Source of the DNA: Notolepis coatsorum
Lineage: Eukaryota > Chordata > Actinopteri > Aulopiformes > Paralepididae
Assembly (NCBI GenBank): GCA_963971535.1
Contig: OZ020586.1
Location: forward strand, 76,732,703 to 76,796,702
Direction of reading: 5' to 3'
DNA: 64,000 bases
In this document: positions 51,411 to 60,003 of the stretch, in pieces
How positions within the stretch are numbered: position 1 is the first letter of the stretch
Layout of the letters: every line of letters starts with the position of its first letter
Translations under genes and position numbers: made by a program
The notes under the pieces: model-generated
The model's database searches: none
Told to the model about the DNA's origin: nothing
The model's input: only the letters and a program-made list of their open reading frames with translations

Positions 51411-51446
<36 letters not shown>
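51285..51446. repeat. CA microsatellite in the 5' LTR
   Basis: CA/ACA tracts broken by CATTCCCTGTGACACAATAC and a CGTCTGTACGCAGACG hairpin. The final run accounts for the only length difference between the two LTRs. Confidence 0.9.
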
Positions 51447-51447
<1 letters not shown>

Positions 51448-51542
51448 CTCACTCTCTACATCATATCGTGTGTGGACATCATATCTTGTTTATCTCTCTT
51501 CATGTTCTCTCTCCGATGTTAAATCTACGTATCATCTTAATG

Positions 51543-51579
51543 TACGTCATGTCAGATCTGACATGATATGATACGTCAT
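51543..51579. promoter_or_regulatory. palindrome with two CRE-like sites in LTR U3
   Basis: TACGTCAT (51543-51550) overlaps an 18-bp perfect palindrome CATGTCAGATCTGACATG (51548-51565), followed by a second TACGTCAT (51572-51579). CREB/ATF proteins bind TGACGTCA-type sites, so this may be the enhancer. The same palindrome is kept in the older solo LTR at 4084-4831. Function is inferred only. Confidence 0.5.
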
Positions 51580-51717
51580 CATATCTGTCATGGGGGGGCA
51601 GGACTGAGAGGGGATTTAGGGGACAGGCAAAGGGATTGGGAGAGAGTGTTTTTTGTTCAAGCTGTGGTGATCCTCTGCTCGACCCATAGCTCTTGCTGTT
51701 AAGAACTTCTTTTCTTA

Positions 51718-51723
51718 AATAAA
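51718..51723 (+). promoter_or_regulatory. polyadenylation signal AATAAA, 5' LTR
   Basis: AATAAA in CTTAAATAAATTACC, 62 bp before the LTR end; the same signal at 59093-59098 in the 3' LTR would end the viral transcript. Confidence 0.6.
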
Positions 51724-51787
51724 TTACCTATTTGTTACAATTGGAAATATCGTCTCCTGCTGTGTTAAACAACCTTTCCACAACATT

Positions 51788-51805
51788 TGGTGACTCTTGA
51801 CCTGT
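51788..51805 (+). other. primer-binding-site position
   Basis: After LTR ...CA and a TT spacer comes TGGTGACTCTTGACCTGT. The TGG start and placement are right for a tRNA primer-binding site. The first seven bases fit the 3' end of tRNA-Trp but the rest does not, so the primer tRNA is not assigned. Confidence 0.5.
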
Positions 51806-52247
51806 AGACCGCCCTGCCGGGCCCCCTCACACGGCCAGCTCCGGACCTCTCCCGTAGAAATTCTGCCGGTTGTCGACAAAAAGGTAAGCGTTGGGCTTGT
51901 TATTATAAATATCCGTCAGAGTTTCTGCGGGAGGGAAAAGTTGAGCTGACTGTGTTGACGAGGTCTGGATGGACGGCTAAAACGAACACGACTGGTGAGG
52001 TGTTTTACACTGGGGCGATTCCTTTTTTAACAAGCCATAAAGTGCGCCACTAATCAATTTTAATTGCATGTTTTCGACCTCTGGTCAAAATTTTTCTCCA
52101 TCTTTTCAAACCTCTTCAAACCTCTTCAAACCTCTCCCCGACCCCTTTCACATAACTGTGACTCTCAAATTTTCAAAACAAAAACTGCTGAAGATAGCTC
52201 ATTCTGGGCGGAAAGCCAGCTCCCAGGTCTGGGCGTTCTGCCAAGAG

Positions 52248-52253
<6 letters not shown>
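51806..52253 (+). other. retroviral leader, gag absent
   Basis: Untranslated leader with a good splice donor AAG|GTAAGC at 51893/51894 that could serve the env mRNA. From about 52064 a frame of up to 111 codons (mostly simple repeat at its end) is open, but no matrix, capsid or zinc-knuckle motif can be seen. Gag is therefore missing rather than merely mutated. Confidence 0.55.

Positions 52254-52306
<53 letters not shown>
52254..52306. repeat. CT microsatellite
   Basis: Uninterrupted CT repeat of 53 bp followed by four AATTC repeats (52307-52326). Confidence 0.95.
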
Positions 52307-52312
<6 letters not shown>

Positions 52313-52410
52313 ATTCAATTCAATTCAAATAGGCTTTATTGGCATGAAATATCAACATACTTATTGCCAAATCAAGTCCAATATACAAACAACCGATAGC
52401 ATATTACTCT
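52307..52410 (-). mobile_element. 3' end of a dispersed non-LTR-type repeat inside the provirus
   Basis: AATTC repeats followed by AAATAGGCTTTATTGGCATG and TTGCCAAATCAAGT resemble a dispersed repeat common in fish genomes. On the minus strand it reads CATGCCAATAAAGCC then a GAATT-repeat tail, as expected for a retroposon 3' end with a poly(A) signal and tandem-repeat tail. It ends at about 52405-52415, where pol homology begins. The family name was not determined. Confidence 0.5.
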
Positions 52411-52425
52411 AGAGCTCTTTCGCCG

Positions 52426-54561
52426 GTGGAGCAGGGTCTGCCACCTTGTTATCAGGCCCTGGCCGCAGCACATTTGATGTATGAGAAGGCAACGGCCGTG
52501 ACAATGGGATATGACATTTGCATTTGGACACATCACAAATTGGCAAACTTGATTGAAAGAGGCAAATTTGTTCTGACCAGCCAACGGCAACAGGCTTACA
52601 TGAGGCTCCTGCAGTACTCGGACGTTACGATAAAAACATGCCACGGCAGTAACCCGGCGGATCTGGTACCACTCCCGAGCGAGGGTCAACCGCATGAGTG
52701 TGAGGTGGAGGTACAGGCTTTCGTGAAACTCCGTCCTGATTTGGGAGTCGACCCGCTCGCGATAGCAGAACTCTCACTTTTTGTGGATGGGTCCTGCTAT
52801 CGGGAGGGGGAAAATTTAAGGTCAGGATACGCCGTCGTACAGTGCAAACCTAACGGAGAAACACTAACAAGAAAGGCCGGACAATGCATGCAACCATGTT
52901 CGGCCCAGCTTGCAGAACTAATAGCACTAACAGAAGCATGCATAATAGCTAAAGATCGCACGGTTAACATCTTTACAGACTCTGCGTATGCGCATGGCGT
53001 ATGCCACCTATTCGCGGCCATTTGGAAGGCAAGAGGCTTTAAGAAATCGGACGGCTCACCGATCCTTCACCACAAGCAGGTTGTGGCGCTTATTCAGGCT
53101 GTAAAGTTGCCCAAAAGCATTGCTATCGTAAAGTGCCAGGCACACAGAAAAGACCTGTCCTTTGTGACGACGGGAAACAACGCGGCGGACGAGGCCGCGA
53201 AGGCGGCGGCTGCGGTGCCGTCCACGGCTGTTCTGATGTTTGCGGCCGAACTGACGACTGAGGTAACTGAGGATAATTTGAGTGATCTTCAGGACTCAGC
53301 CACGCAGGCCGAGAAACAGTCGTGGACGGAGAGGGGGGCTGTAAGGGGGGCAGATGGTCTGTGGAGGAGTCATAACGGTTTGATAGTCGCCTCCATCGAT
53401 CTTCTGTCCTTAGTGATACCTGAGGCTCATGGTGTTGATCACTGTGGAAGAGCAGAGACCCTGAAACGAATCACGAAAATGGGATTTTGGTCCCCAAAGC
53501 TTCAGGCACAAATTGACGTTACACTAGCCAGGTGTTTAACATGCTTACAGGGCAATGTGCGCAAAGGAGTACCGACAGTGGCGGCTTACACACCCCTCCC
53601 TGAGGGACCATTCAGACATCTGATTATGGACTATACAGACATGATAACGCCAGTGCAGGGCAAACGATACCTCCTGGTAGTAGAGGACTGCTTTAGTCGC
53701 TGGATTGAGGCCATTCCATCTAAACACAAGAACGCGGACACAGTGATCAAGTTCCTGTGTCGCGAGGTCATTCCGAGATTTGGAATTCCCACGATATTAC
53801 AAAGCGATAATGGCCGCGAGTTCATCGACAAGGTGGTTAAAGGGCTGATGCAGAAATTAGGTATAAGACAGCGCCTTTCCTGTGTCTATAGTCCCGGGTC
53901 GCAGGGGAAGGTGGAAAGGGCCAATCTGGTCATTAAAAACAAACTGTTGAAAATCTGTATGCAAACTAAGCTTAACTGGATTGGTGCTTTGCCACTTGCT
54001 CTGATGGCTATTAGAAGCAGCGTAAACCGCCAAACACAGCTAACACCGCATGAAATGCTTACAGGCCGCAGCATGCCAGCACCGCCATTTAGACACCTGG
54101 CTAGGGGCCCGGCATTAGATATTTTTGAGCAAGATCTGAAAAAATATCTTCAGCAAGTGACTAAAATACATGAAGCTGTGTTTCGACAGGAGCAGAGAAA
54201 GGAGAGAAAGGGGGTGAAGGAGGCGGAGAAGGAAGCTACCAAACCGAGACTGATCCCTGGGGACTTGGTCTTCGTAAAGGTCCACAAGAGAAAGTGGTCA
54301 TCACCCCGGAGAGAGGGCCCGTACGAGGGGATCCGATCGACTGGAACGGCAGTCCAAGTCAAAGGATCAGCGACCTGGTTCCACTTCAATCACTGCATAA
54401 AGGCCAGCGGCGATCTCTTGGGGGATACAATCGATCGCAGTTATGCAGAACCCGACATGGAGGGTCCGAGACGGCAACTGGAAGGTGCAGTGCCTGCTGA
54501 TGCTCCCGCAGATGTTGGCAGCAGTGTGCGGACGGTCGGCCGGGCACAACGACGTCATTAA
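52426..54561 (+). CDS. retroviral pol, 5'-truncated: RT connection, RNase H, integrase
   Basis: 711 codons open to TAA; the first codon here is GTG, not a real start, because the frame is open from 52348 and pol is normally made from a Gag-Pol precursor. Residues 1-90 match the RT connection region; the RT catalytic core and protease are gone. RNase H has its acidic set D121, E164, D185 and D255 plus H240. Integrase has the zinc-binding H335, H339, C370 and C373, the catalytic D402, D461 and E497 with 35 residues between the last two, and a C-terminal GPY/F module (GPY at 631-633) seen in gamma- and epsilon-type viruses. No stop or frameshift interrupts it. Integrase might be active if expressed, but no translation start is evident. 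Confidence 0.9.
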   Translation: MEQGLPPCYQALAAAHLMYEKATAVTMGYDICIWTHHKLANLIERGKFVLTSQRQQAYMRLLQYSDVTIKTCHGSNPADLVPLPSEGQPHECEVEVQAFVKLRPDLGVDPLAIAELSLFVDGSCYREGENLRSGYAVVQCKPNGETLTRKAGQCMQPCSAQLAELIALTEACIIAKDRTVNIFTDSAYAHGVCHLFAAIWKARGFKKSDGSPILHHKQVVALIQAVKLPKSIAIVKCQAHRKDLSFVTTGNNAADEAAKAAAAVPSTAVLMFAAELTTEVTEDNLSDLQDSATQAEKQSWTERGAVRGADGLWRSHNGLIVASIDLLSLVIPEAHGVDHCGRAETLKRITKMGFWSPKLQAQIDVTLARCLTCLQGNVRKGVPTVAAYTPLPEGPFRHLIMDYTDMITPVQGKRYLLVVEDCFSRWIEAIPSKHKNADTVIKFLCREVIPRFGIPTILQSDNGREFIDKVVKGLMQKLGIRQRLSCVYSPGSQGKVERANLVIKNKLLKICMQTKLNWIGALPLALMAIRSSVNRQTQLTPHEMLTGRSMPAPPFRHLARGPALDIFEQDLKKYLQQVTKIHEAVFRQEQRKERKGVKEAEKEATKPRLIPGDLVFVKVHKRKWSSPRREGPYEGIRSTGTAVQVKGSATWFHFNHCIKASGDLLGDTIDRSYAEPDMEGPRRQLEGAVPADAPADVGSSVRTVGRAQRRH

Positions 54562-56485
54562 GAACCGTCACGGTCGACCCGTCCTTGAGGATGACGGGTT
54601 TGAGTGGGTAGGAGTCCCACGGGGTCCCGCTCAGGCTCAAGTACCAGCAGGCTTTCATGACCAGGCTCAGAATCAGGCGCCCCCTCTTCCCTCCATCGAG
54701 GAAGGGGGGGAGAAGATAAGACTACAACCAAAAGGGGTGTTTCCCGTAGGACCGCAAGGGCATGTTTTTGATTTTGACCATTCCCCCGTTACAGGCGGGG
54801 ATACTTACCATTATACTAACGAGGATCGGGTTGTGGGGGTAGATAGGAGAGTTGAGCCTGTCCCGAACCAATCACAGGGGACAGGGGTGAGGGGAAAAAG
54901 GGAGGTCAAGGACACTGAGTCGGAAGAGGTGGGGGGACAGGATATGTTCCAGAGGACAGCCGGAACGTTGAGGGACTCAGTGGGCTCACTCTGGGCCAGG
55001 TTGAGGGGTTTGCTTCCTTCCGGGGAACAAGATGGGGGCGACTATGACTATGACGAGGAAGACCCGGAGGCTGACCCGATGTATAGGGCGGCTTTAGGGA
55101 ATGAGTGGTTTAAGTGGGTCCAGTACACGAGCGCGCAGAATCAGATAGAGGATTGTTATGTCTGCTCCAAGGCACGTCCGGATAGGCTGCTGGTGAAGGG
55201 CACGAAGTTCAGTTGGGCTCAGTGTGACAGGGACGCAGAGGCATGGGAGGGGCCCCATAATAGTCGCCCTTGGTGCGAGGCAGAGTGTTTGGGGTTTCTC
55301 GGCTCTAGTCGTTTTAAGGCGGCAGGAAACGTCACGGATTTCAAGGATGTCACTATGCGGGAACGTTGTAGGAAATTGGATGTACGTGTGCAGGGGGTAG
55401 CGACGGGGTTGCCAATACCCAGAGGTGTCAAACTATGGCTGACCAAGGATTTCGAGTGCTTGCAAAAGGAGGGGACCCGGGATGTAGGGGAGGTGGCAGA
55501 GGGGCGGTGCACTACTATTTGGAGCATCACGACTAACTGCACGAAAGAAGGAAAGTGTGGACACGGGGTCGTGTTAAAGGGAGTGGATACCAACCCACGG
55601 CCTGTAGCTTGCCCTTTTCATGTCCAGGATATGGCACTGGCGGACCAATACTGGCTCTGCGGCGGTAGGAGGTTGAGGAATACACTTCCTTTAGATTGGT
55701 CAGGTAGATGTGCCCGGGTTCAGGCGATCATGCCAATGGTGGTCCTACCATTATCAGTGACGGAAGGACCTTCTGAGTCTCCTATCTCTCGAACGAAGCG
55801 TAGCTACAAGGCAGACCCAAGGGTGTATCTGGACAGCATAGGACAGCCAAGGGGCATTCCAGCCGAGTTCATGGCTAAGAATGAGATTGCGGCAGGGTTT
55901 GAGTCTATTCTGCCATGGATATCGGTCAATAAGAACACCGGGTGGATCAACTATTTGTTTTACAATCAGCAGCGGTATCTCAATTACACCGAGGAGGCGT
56001 TGGATGCAATGGGGGACCAGATGCACGCGACCAGTACGGTGGCGTGGCAGAATAGACAGGCTCTGAACTGGTTAATGGCGAAGAAGGGTGGAGTCTGTTC
56101 CATGTTTGGACAGTACTGCTGCACATTCATTCCGACGAATGTGGGGCCAGGGGGAAAGTTCTCCGAGGCCATGGCTAAGCTGAAGGATTTGAGGGAGGAG
56201 TTGAGGGGGAATTCTGGCCGGAATGAAGAATGGTGGGGTAGTGGGGTGTTGGAAAGATTGGGACAGTGGGGAAGCATAGTGATGCAGACGGGGATATCCA
56301 TTGGGGTGGCAGGGTTGATATTGGTTCTCCTTTTCTGTTGTGGTATGCCTCTCTTGGGTAGGCTGGTAACTTCACACGTAACGAGCCAAATGCTGATGGT
56401 GGGACAGAAAGAGATTGAGCCACAAATCGGGCCATATCCTCAGCTTTATGCTGCCTTAGAGGGAGACGAGGGGATAGAGGATTAG
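54443..56485 (+). CDS. env: retroviral envelope glycoprotein, full-length open frame
   Basis: 680 codons, ATG inside the end of pol in another frame, the usual gammaretroviral overlap. A hydrophobic stretch at residues 14-29 could be the signal peptide. Residues 30-215 are an unusual long acidic N-terminal part with a furin-type RGKR at 150-153. SU has a CYVC motif (238-241), as in CXXC-type covalent Env. RTKR (450-453) is the SU/TM cleavage site. TM has QNRQALNWL (536-544), then CX6CC (C552, C559, C560), the class I Env hallmark, and one membrane span (about 612-636) with a cytoplasmic tail of about 44 residues. Potential N-glycosylation sites include N296 and N365. All landmarks of a fusogenic Env are present and uninterrupted while gag and most of RT are lost. 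Confidence 0.9.
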   Translation: MQNPTWRVRDGNWKVQCLLMLPQMLAAVCGRSAGHNDVIKNRHGRPVLEDDGFEWVGVPRGPAQAQVPAGFHDQAQNQAPPLPSIEEGGEKIRLQPKGVFPVGPQGHVFDFDHSPVTGGDTYHYTNEDRVVGVDRRVEPVPNQSQGTGVRGKREVKDTESEEVGGQDMFQRTAGTLRDSVGSLWARLRGLLPSGEQDGGDYDYDEEDPEADPMYRAALGNEWFKWVQYTSAQNQIEDCYVCSKARPDRLLVKGTKFSWAQCDRDAEAWEGPHNSRPWCEAECLGFLGSSRFKAAGNVTDFKDVTMRERCRKLDVRVQGVATGLPIPRGVKLWLTKDFECLQKEGTRDVGEVAEGRCTTIWSITTNCTKEGKCGHGVVLKGVDTNPRPVACPFHVQDMALADQYWLCGGRRLRNTLPLDWSGRCARVQAIMPMVVLPLSVTEGPSESPISRTKRSYKADPRVYLDSIGQPRGIPAEFMAKNEIAAGFESILPWISVNKNTGWINYLFYNQQRYLNYTEEALDAMGDQMHATSTVAWQNRQALNWLMAKKGGVCSMFGQYCCTFIPTNVGPGGKFSEAMAKLKDLREELRGNSGRNEEWWGSGVLERLGQWGSIVMQTGISIGVAGLILVLLFCCGMPLLGRLVTSHVTSQMLMVGQKEIEPQIGPYPQLYAALEGDEGIED

Positions 56486-56852
56486 GGGTATGGTGAGGTA
56501 GGGACATTTTCTTTTTGTTGGTTCTTTCCTTTAAGAGTGACGGGGGATGGTCTGAGTGCAGTTTTGTTGGTTTATTCCTTTAACTAGGAATTTTAGTCTG
56601 ATTTTCTAATGATCCTTCGGCATAGAGATTGCAACCATTGAAAATCATTGCATTGTTTTTTATTTTTTTATTATTTTTTGTTTATTTTACTTGTGGTCCT
56701 GGTCAAACCGGAATGGGAAGGGGCATCGGCAGAGTGTCGGTTCTGAGCCTGAGGAAGCATTGAGAAGAAGTGGTCTGGGGATCGGTTCTGGGGACTGGAG
56801 GGACAAAGGGGGGGGCTAACGCAGTGGGCAAGATGGGCACCTCCCGTCGAAG

Positions 56853-57341
56853 ATGGGGGGACACGTGGTGAGGTCGGTACCAGCGCCTCCCGTCCAGGCA
56901 TGGGGACATGCTTCTACGAGGACTGGAGGTGTGGCGTGGTGGTTGCTGTATTGGCAAAATGTGACTTTTGGCAATACGGTGAGGAGACTATGGCGTGGGC
57001 ATGGAAGGGGGGCTGAGCGATGGACACTGGGACTCAATGTTATGGAAGAGACAATGTCATTTTTTTGGGAGGGATGTTCTATGTTTAGTTCTGACGGTCA
57101 ACTTCTCCTTTCCCTGATGAGAGTCGCGGTTTCCGGCCGGAACTGTGGCTCATTTGGTAAGCGGTGGAGGTTGGGGGGATTTGTCTGTCAGGTTAGGATT
57201 ATAAATTGGGTTTTTTTTTTTTTTTTTTTATGTTTTATTATTACTCTTGTTTTGAGCGGTTTTGTGTTTATTGTGAGAACGGTAGTCAGCCTTTGTTGGT
57301 CCGTTAGGGGTCCAGTGAATGAAGTAAGGTTTCTTGTTTAG
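56853..57341 (+). CDS. possible accessory frame after env (162 codons)
   Basis: ATG-initiated frame on the same strand as env. The C-terminal third is hydrophobic (VFFFFFLCFIITLVLSGFVF) but this arises from the poly-T run, so it may be chance. No homology is recognised and there is no sign of coding bias. Some fish retroviruses have accessory genes here, which is the only reason to list it. Confidence 0.15.
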   Translation: MGGHVVRSVPAPPVQAWGHASTRTGGVAWWLLYWQNVTFGNTVRRLWRGHGRGAERWTLGLNVMEETMSFFWEGCSMFSSDGQLLLSLMRVAVSGRNCGSFGKRWRLGGFVCQVRIINWVFFFFFLCFIITLVLSGFVFIVRTVVSLCWSVRGPVNEVRFLV

Positions 57342-57412
57342 TTAGACATTTAAAATTTATTATATGGCTAGGTTTCTTGTTTAGATCAGCCATTTAAACT
57401 TTTATTATATAA
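57327..57412. repeat. 43-bp imperfect tandem duplication
   Basis: AGGTTTCTTGTTTAG...CATTTAAA...TTTATTATAT occurs at 57327-57369 and again from 57370 with a few differences. Lies in the retroviral 3' region. Confidence 0.7.
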
Positions 57413-58458
57413 ATATGGTTTAGGGAGGGGGTAGGCACCCCGAACCTCTAGACCATAACAGGCGGCAGTGGGCTCGCAAGAGTCTGGGCGCACGTTAAAC
57501 ACATTTATATAGTGCTGGGGAGAAACTGAAGGCCCTCGCGCGTAACGAGGTATGAAATAACATACCACTGTGGTACCGTCTAGTCGGCCCAGGAAATGTC
57601 GCACGTAAGTTGGTGTGGGCACTGGGTGGTACGTGGACGACAGTCCACACCTAGGAGCAGGGCGGTGCACCGGAAGGGGCACAGCTCCTGCCGTGAACAG
57701 GCAAGGCTGGCGAAAACGGTCAATATTTCCATGCCCGGAGCAAGCGGGGTGGGGACAAGACCGTCGGTTTCTAAACTGAGTGGCTGATAGGTACTACGGA
57801 CAGTCAGCCGCTTGGGGTCCTGACTTGATGACGGACTATGAGGTCGCTATCGACTGGGTCGCCAGCCGGTCAGGAGAGCGTTATGACCCCTGTTTATAGT
57901 CACAGACACGCGGGATGTGGGACCGTGAGTGACTGGACAACAGTGGCATGAATGCACCTGGCTCAATGTACAGTCAGGCCACAGTAACCTTACTAACCGA
58001 TACAGGGTTAGTAGGCGAGTTGTGCTTCTGTGATCAGCAGGTTTGAAAAGAACCACTGGGAAGCAGAAGGATAAGGGGTGTCAATTCAGAGGAATCTGGA
58101 TTGTCTCTCCTAAGGTTGGAAAGGGACCCAGCCTTAAACTGCACCTGAAGGTAAAATAAGGGGACTGCTTCCGTTCATGAGAGGAGACCTTACCGCCGGA
58201 AGTGGAGACCTGCATCTCTGTTGGGGGAGAGGGGCCGACGTCGGACAAGGCAGTCCTGAGAAAGGAGCTGGTTGTTGCGTCGTAGCGGACTGCCTAAACC
58301 TTACGGGGAGAGGTGCATCTAAGTAGGGGAAGGAGTGCATCCGAACGGGAGGAGGGTACTCTTAACTGGAAGGAGGTTAAAAGGGTCAAAGCGTCTCGTT
58401 TAGTTAGACGTTCACATTTTCTTGGTTATATGATTTGGGTGGGACTAGGGATAGCCCC

Positions 58459-58469
58459 AAATGGGGGAA
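58459..58469 (+). other. polypurine tract
   Basis: AAATGGGGGAA directly before the 3' LTR TGTTG. It is the expected plus-strand DNA primer, purine except for one T. Confidence 0.7.
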
Positions 58470-58787
58470 TGTTGGGGAAAATGTGTATGAGGTGGACTAG
58501 TTTAATATAGGTCAACTAGCAGTGCTGAAAGACGGTCTGGCTGACGTTCTTAAAACAATTTGGAACAGATGGACATTTCAGTACGGCATGTTGTGTGCTG
58601 GTAATCTCGGACATTGTATGCTTTCATATCTTGTTCTTTTCTCTCTTTCACACAGGCACAGCACACACACACAGACACACGGACATACACACCGACACAC
58701 ACACACACACACACATTCCCTGTGACACAATACACACATACAATACACATACGTCTGTACGCAGACGCACGCACACACAGACACACA

Positions 58788-58821
<34 letters not shown>

Positions 58822-59160
58822 TCTCACTCTCTACATCATATCGTGTGTGGACATCATATCTTGTTTATCTCTCTTCATGTTCTCTCTCCGATGTTAAATC
58901 TACGTATCATCTTAATGTACGTCATGTCAGATCTGACATGATATGATACGTCATCATATCTGTCATGGGGGGGCAGGACTGAGAGGGGATTTAGGGGACA
59001 GGCAAAGGGATTGGGAGAGAGTGTTTTTTGTTCAAGCTGTGGTGATCCTCTGCTCGACCCATAGCTCTTGCTGTTAAGAACTTCTTTTCTTAAATAAATT
59101 ACCTATTTGTTACAATTGGAAATATCGTCTCCTGCTGTGTTAAACAACCTTTCCACAACA
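58470..59160 (+). mobile_element. 3' LTR (691 bp)
   Basis: Same sequence as the 5' LTR by eye except one CA unit fewer in the microsatellite. The palindrome is at 58923-58940 and AATAAA at 59093-59098. Followed by TTAG (59161-59164) and then native unit sequence GGTATACAATGG. Confidence 0.93.
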
Positions 59161-59164
59161 TTAG
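59161..59164. repeat. target-site duplication, right copy (TTAG)
   Basis: Should be ATAG by comparison with the left side and with the other array units; one mismatch. See 51089-51092. Confidence 0.7.
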
Positions 59165-60003
59165 GGTATACAATGGAAGGAATTTGTATTTCTTTAGTCT
59201 AAGATAGTGATCCATAATCAGAAAATGTCCATATTATTTCAGCTGCTTCTGTTCTAAATACACAGATCGCTATAGTCTTGGACCGTTATTCATATTCCAA
59301 TGGTCCCCCTTTATCACTTCCATTGTCCTGTTTAAAGATAGAAAATAAAATTTAAATAAACAAATGAACATGACTGAGACCCAGTCTGGTACACATTAAT
59401 AAACACATGAACAACATACTTCATGCATTTTCCTCTGGAGGGACTGAATACAGTATATTTCTTACTGCTAATCTGCGATTTTAGGCAATATAGTGTTGCT
59501 ATAGAAACATGTTTAAGAAATCCAAAATCTCCCATGCTAACAAACTATTGTATGCAGCTCTACAGACTAGTGATATATAAGGAGCAACAGGGAGGCAGGC
59601 CATGACATGTTTTCAGGATTCATTCATTCATTCAAGTTGAATTTCACACATTCAAAAAAGGTTTGGTTTGAGCAAGTCTATATAGGAAAACAATTTACAC
59701 GACAATAAAACTATAATATATTAAACCCAAGAGTATGGTAAGAGAGAGCTAAAAGTACAATCACCATCCATTGGTCCAGATAGGTTTGTTGGAAGTGGGC
59801 TGTTATGACGGCCATTGACCCCACCTCATCCAGATGAAAAGGCCCTCATCAACCTGGAATGCACACCTTGTAATGTTCTATTGTTCTGGCAGGACTTATA
59901 TCCAGAAGTCTGGGACTCCATCACTCCAGGTCCACAGCTCCACTGAGTAAGGTTCTGATACCACTGTGTGTGACTTGACTCTACAACCAACAAGAAGCAG
60001 AAC

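Larger units (their letters stand above)
51093..51785 (+). mobile_element. 5' LTR (693 bp)
   Basis: Starts TGTTGGGG and ends CCACAACA, with a 5-bp terminal inverted repeat TGTTG/CAACA. Order: U3 with a CA microsatellite block (about 51285-51446), a palindrome flanked by CRE-like TACGTCAT sites, then AATAAA at 51718 and a very short R-U5. The same sequence as the 3' LTR by eye except for one extra CA. Confidence 0.93.
56486..58458 (+). other. retroviral 3' region between env and purine tract
   Basis: About 2 kb, G-rich on the plus strand up to 57180, then a 19-T run (57211-57229) and AT-rich sequence. From about 57420 it is GC-richer with several hairpins (for example AAATAACATACCACTGTGGTACC near 57555). 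No accessory gene is recognisable. It could hold an RNA export element or 3' UTR; the single long frame is listed separately. Confidence 0.5.
51093..59160 (+). mobile_element. endogenous retrovirus, class I (gamma/epsilon-like), defective
   Basis: An 8068-bp provirus with TG...CA LTRs, a PBS-like site, a leader with splice donor, a 5'-truncated pol (RNase H and integrase), an intact env overlapping pol by 119 bp in another frame, a long 3' region and a purine tract. Gag, protease and the RT catalytic core are missing; repeats occupy 52254 to about 52410 instead. Class I is supported by the GPY/F module in integrase, the CX6CC motif in Env, the pol-env overlap and the 4-bp target duplication. 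The near-identical LTRs mean recent integration, after the array had formed, because only one unit carries it. Confidence 0.92.

Noticed and set aside
51788-51805. Assignment of the primer-binding site to tRNA-Trp
   Set aside because: Only the first seven bases fit; the remainder does not, so no tRNA is named.
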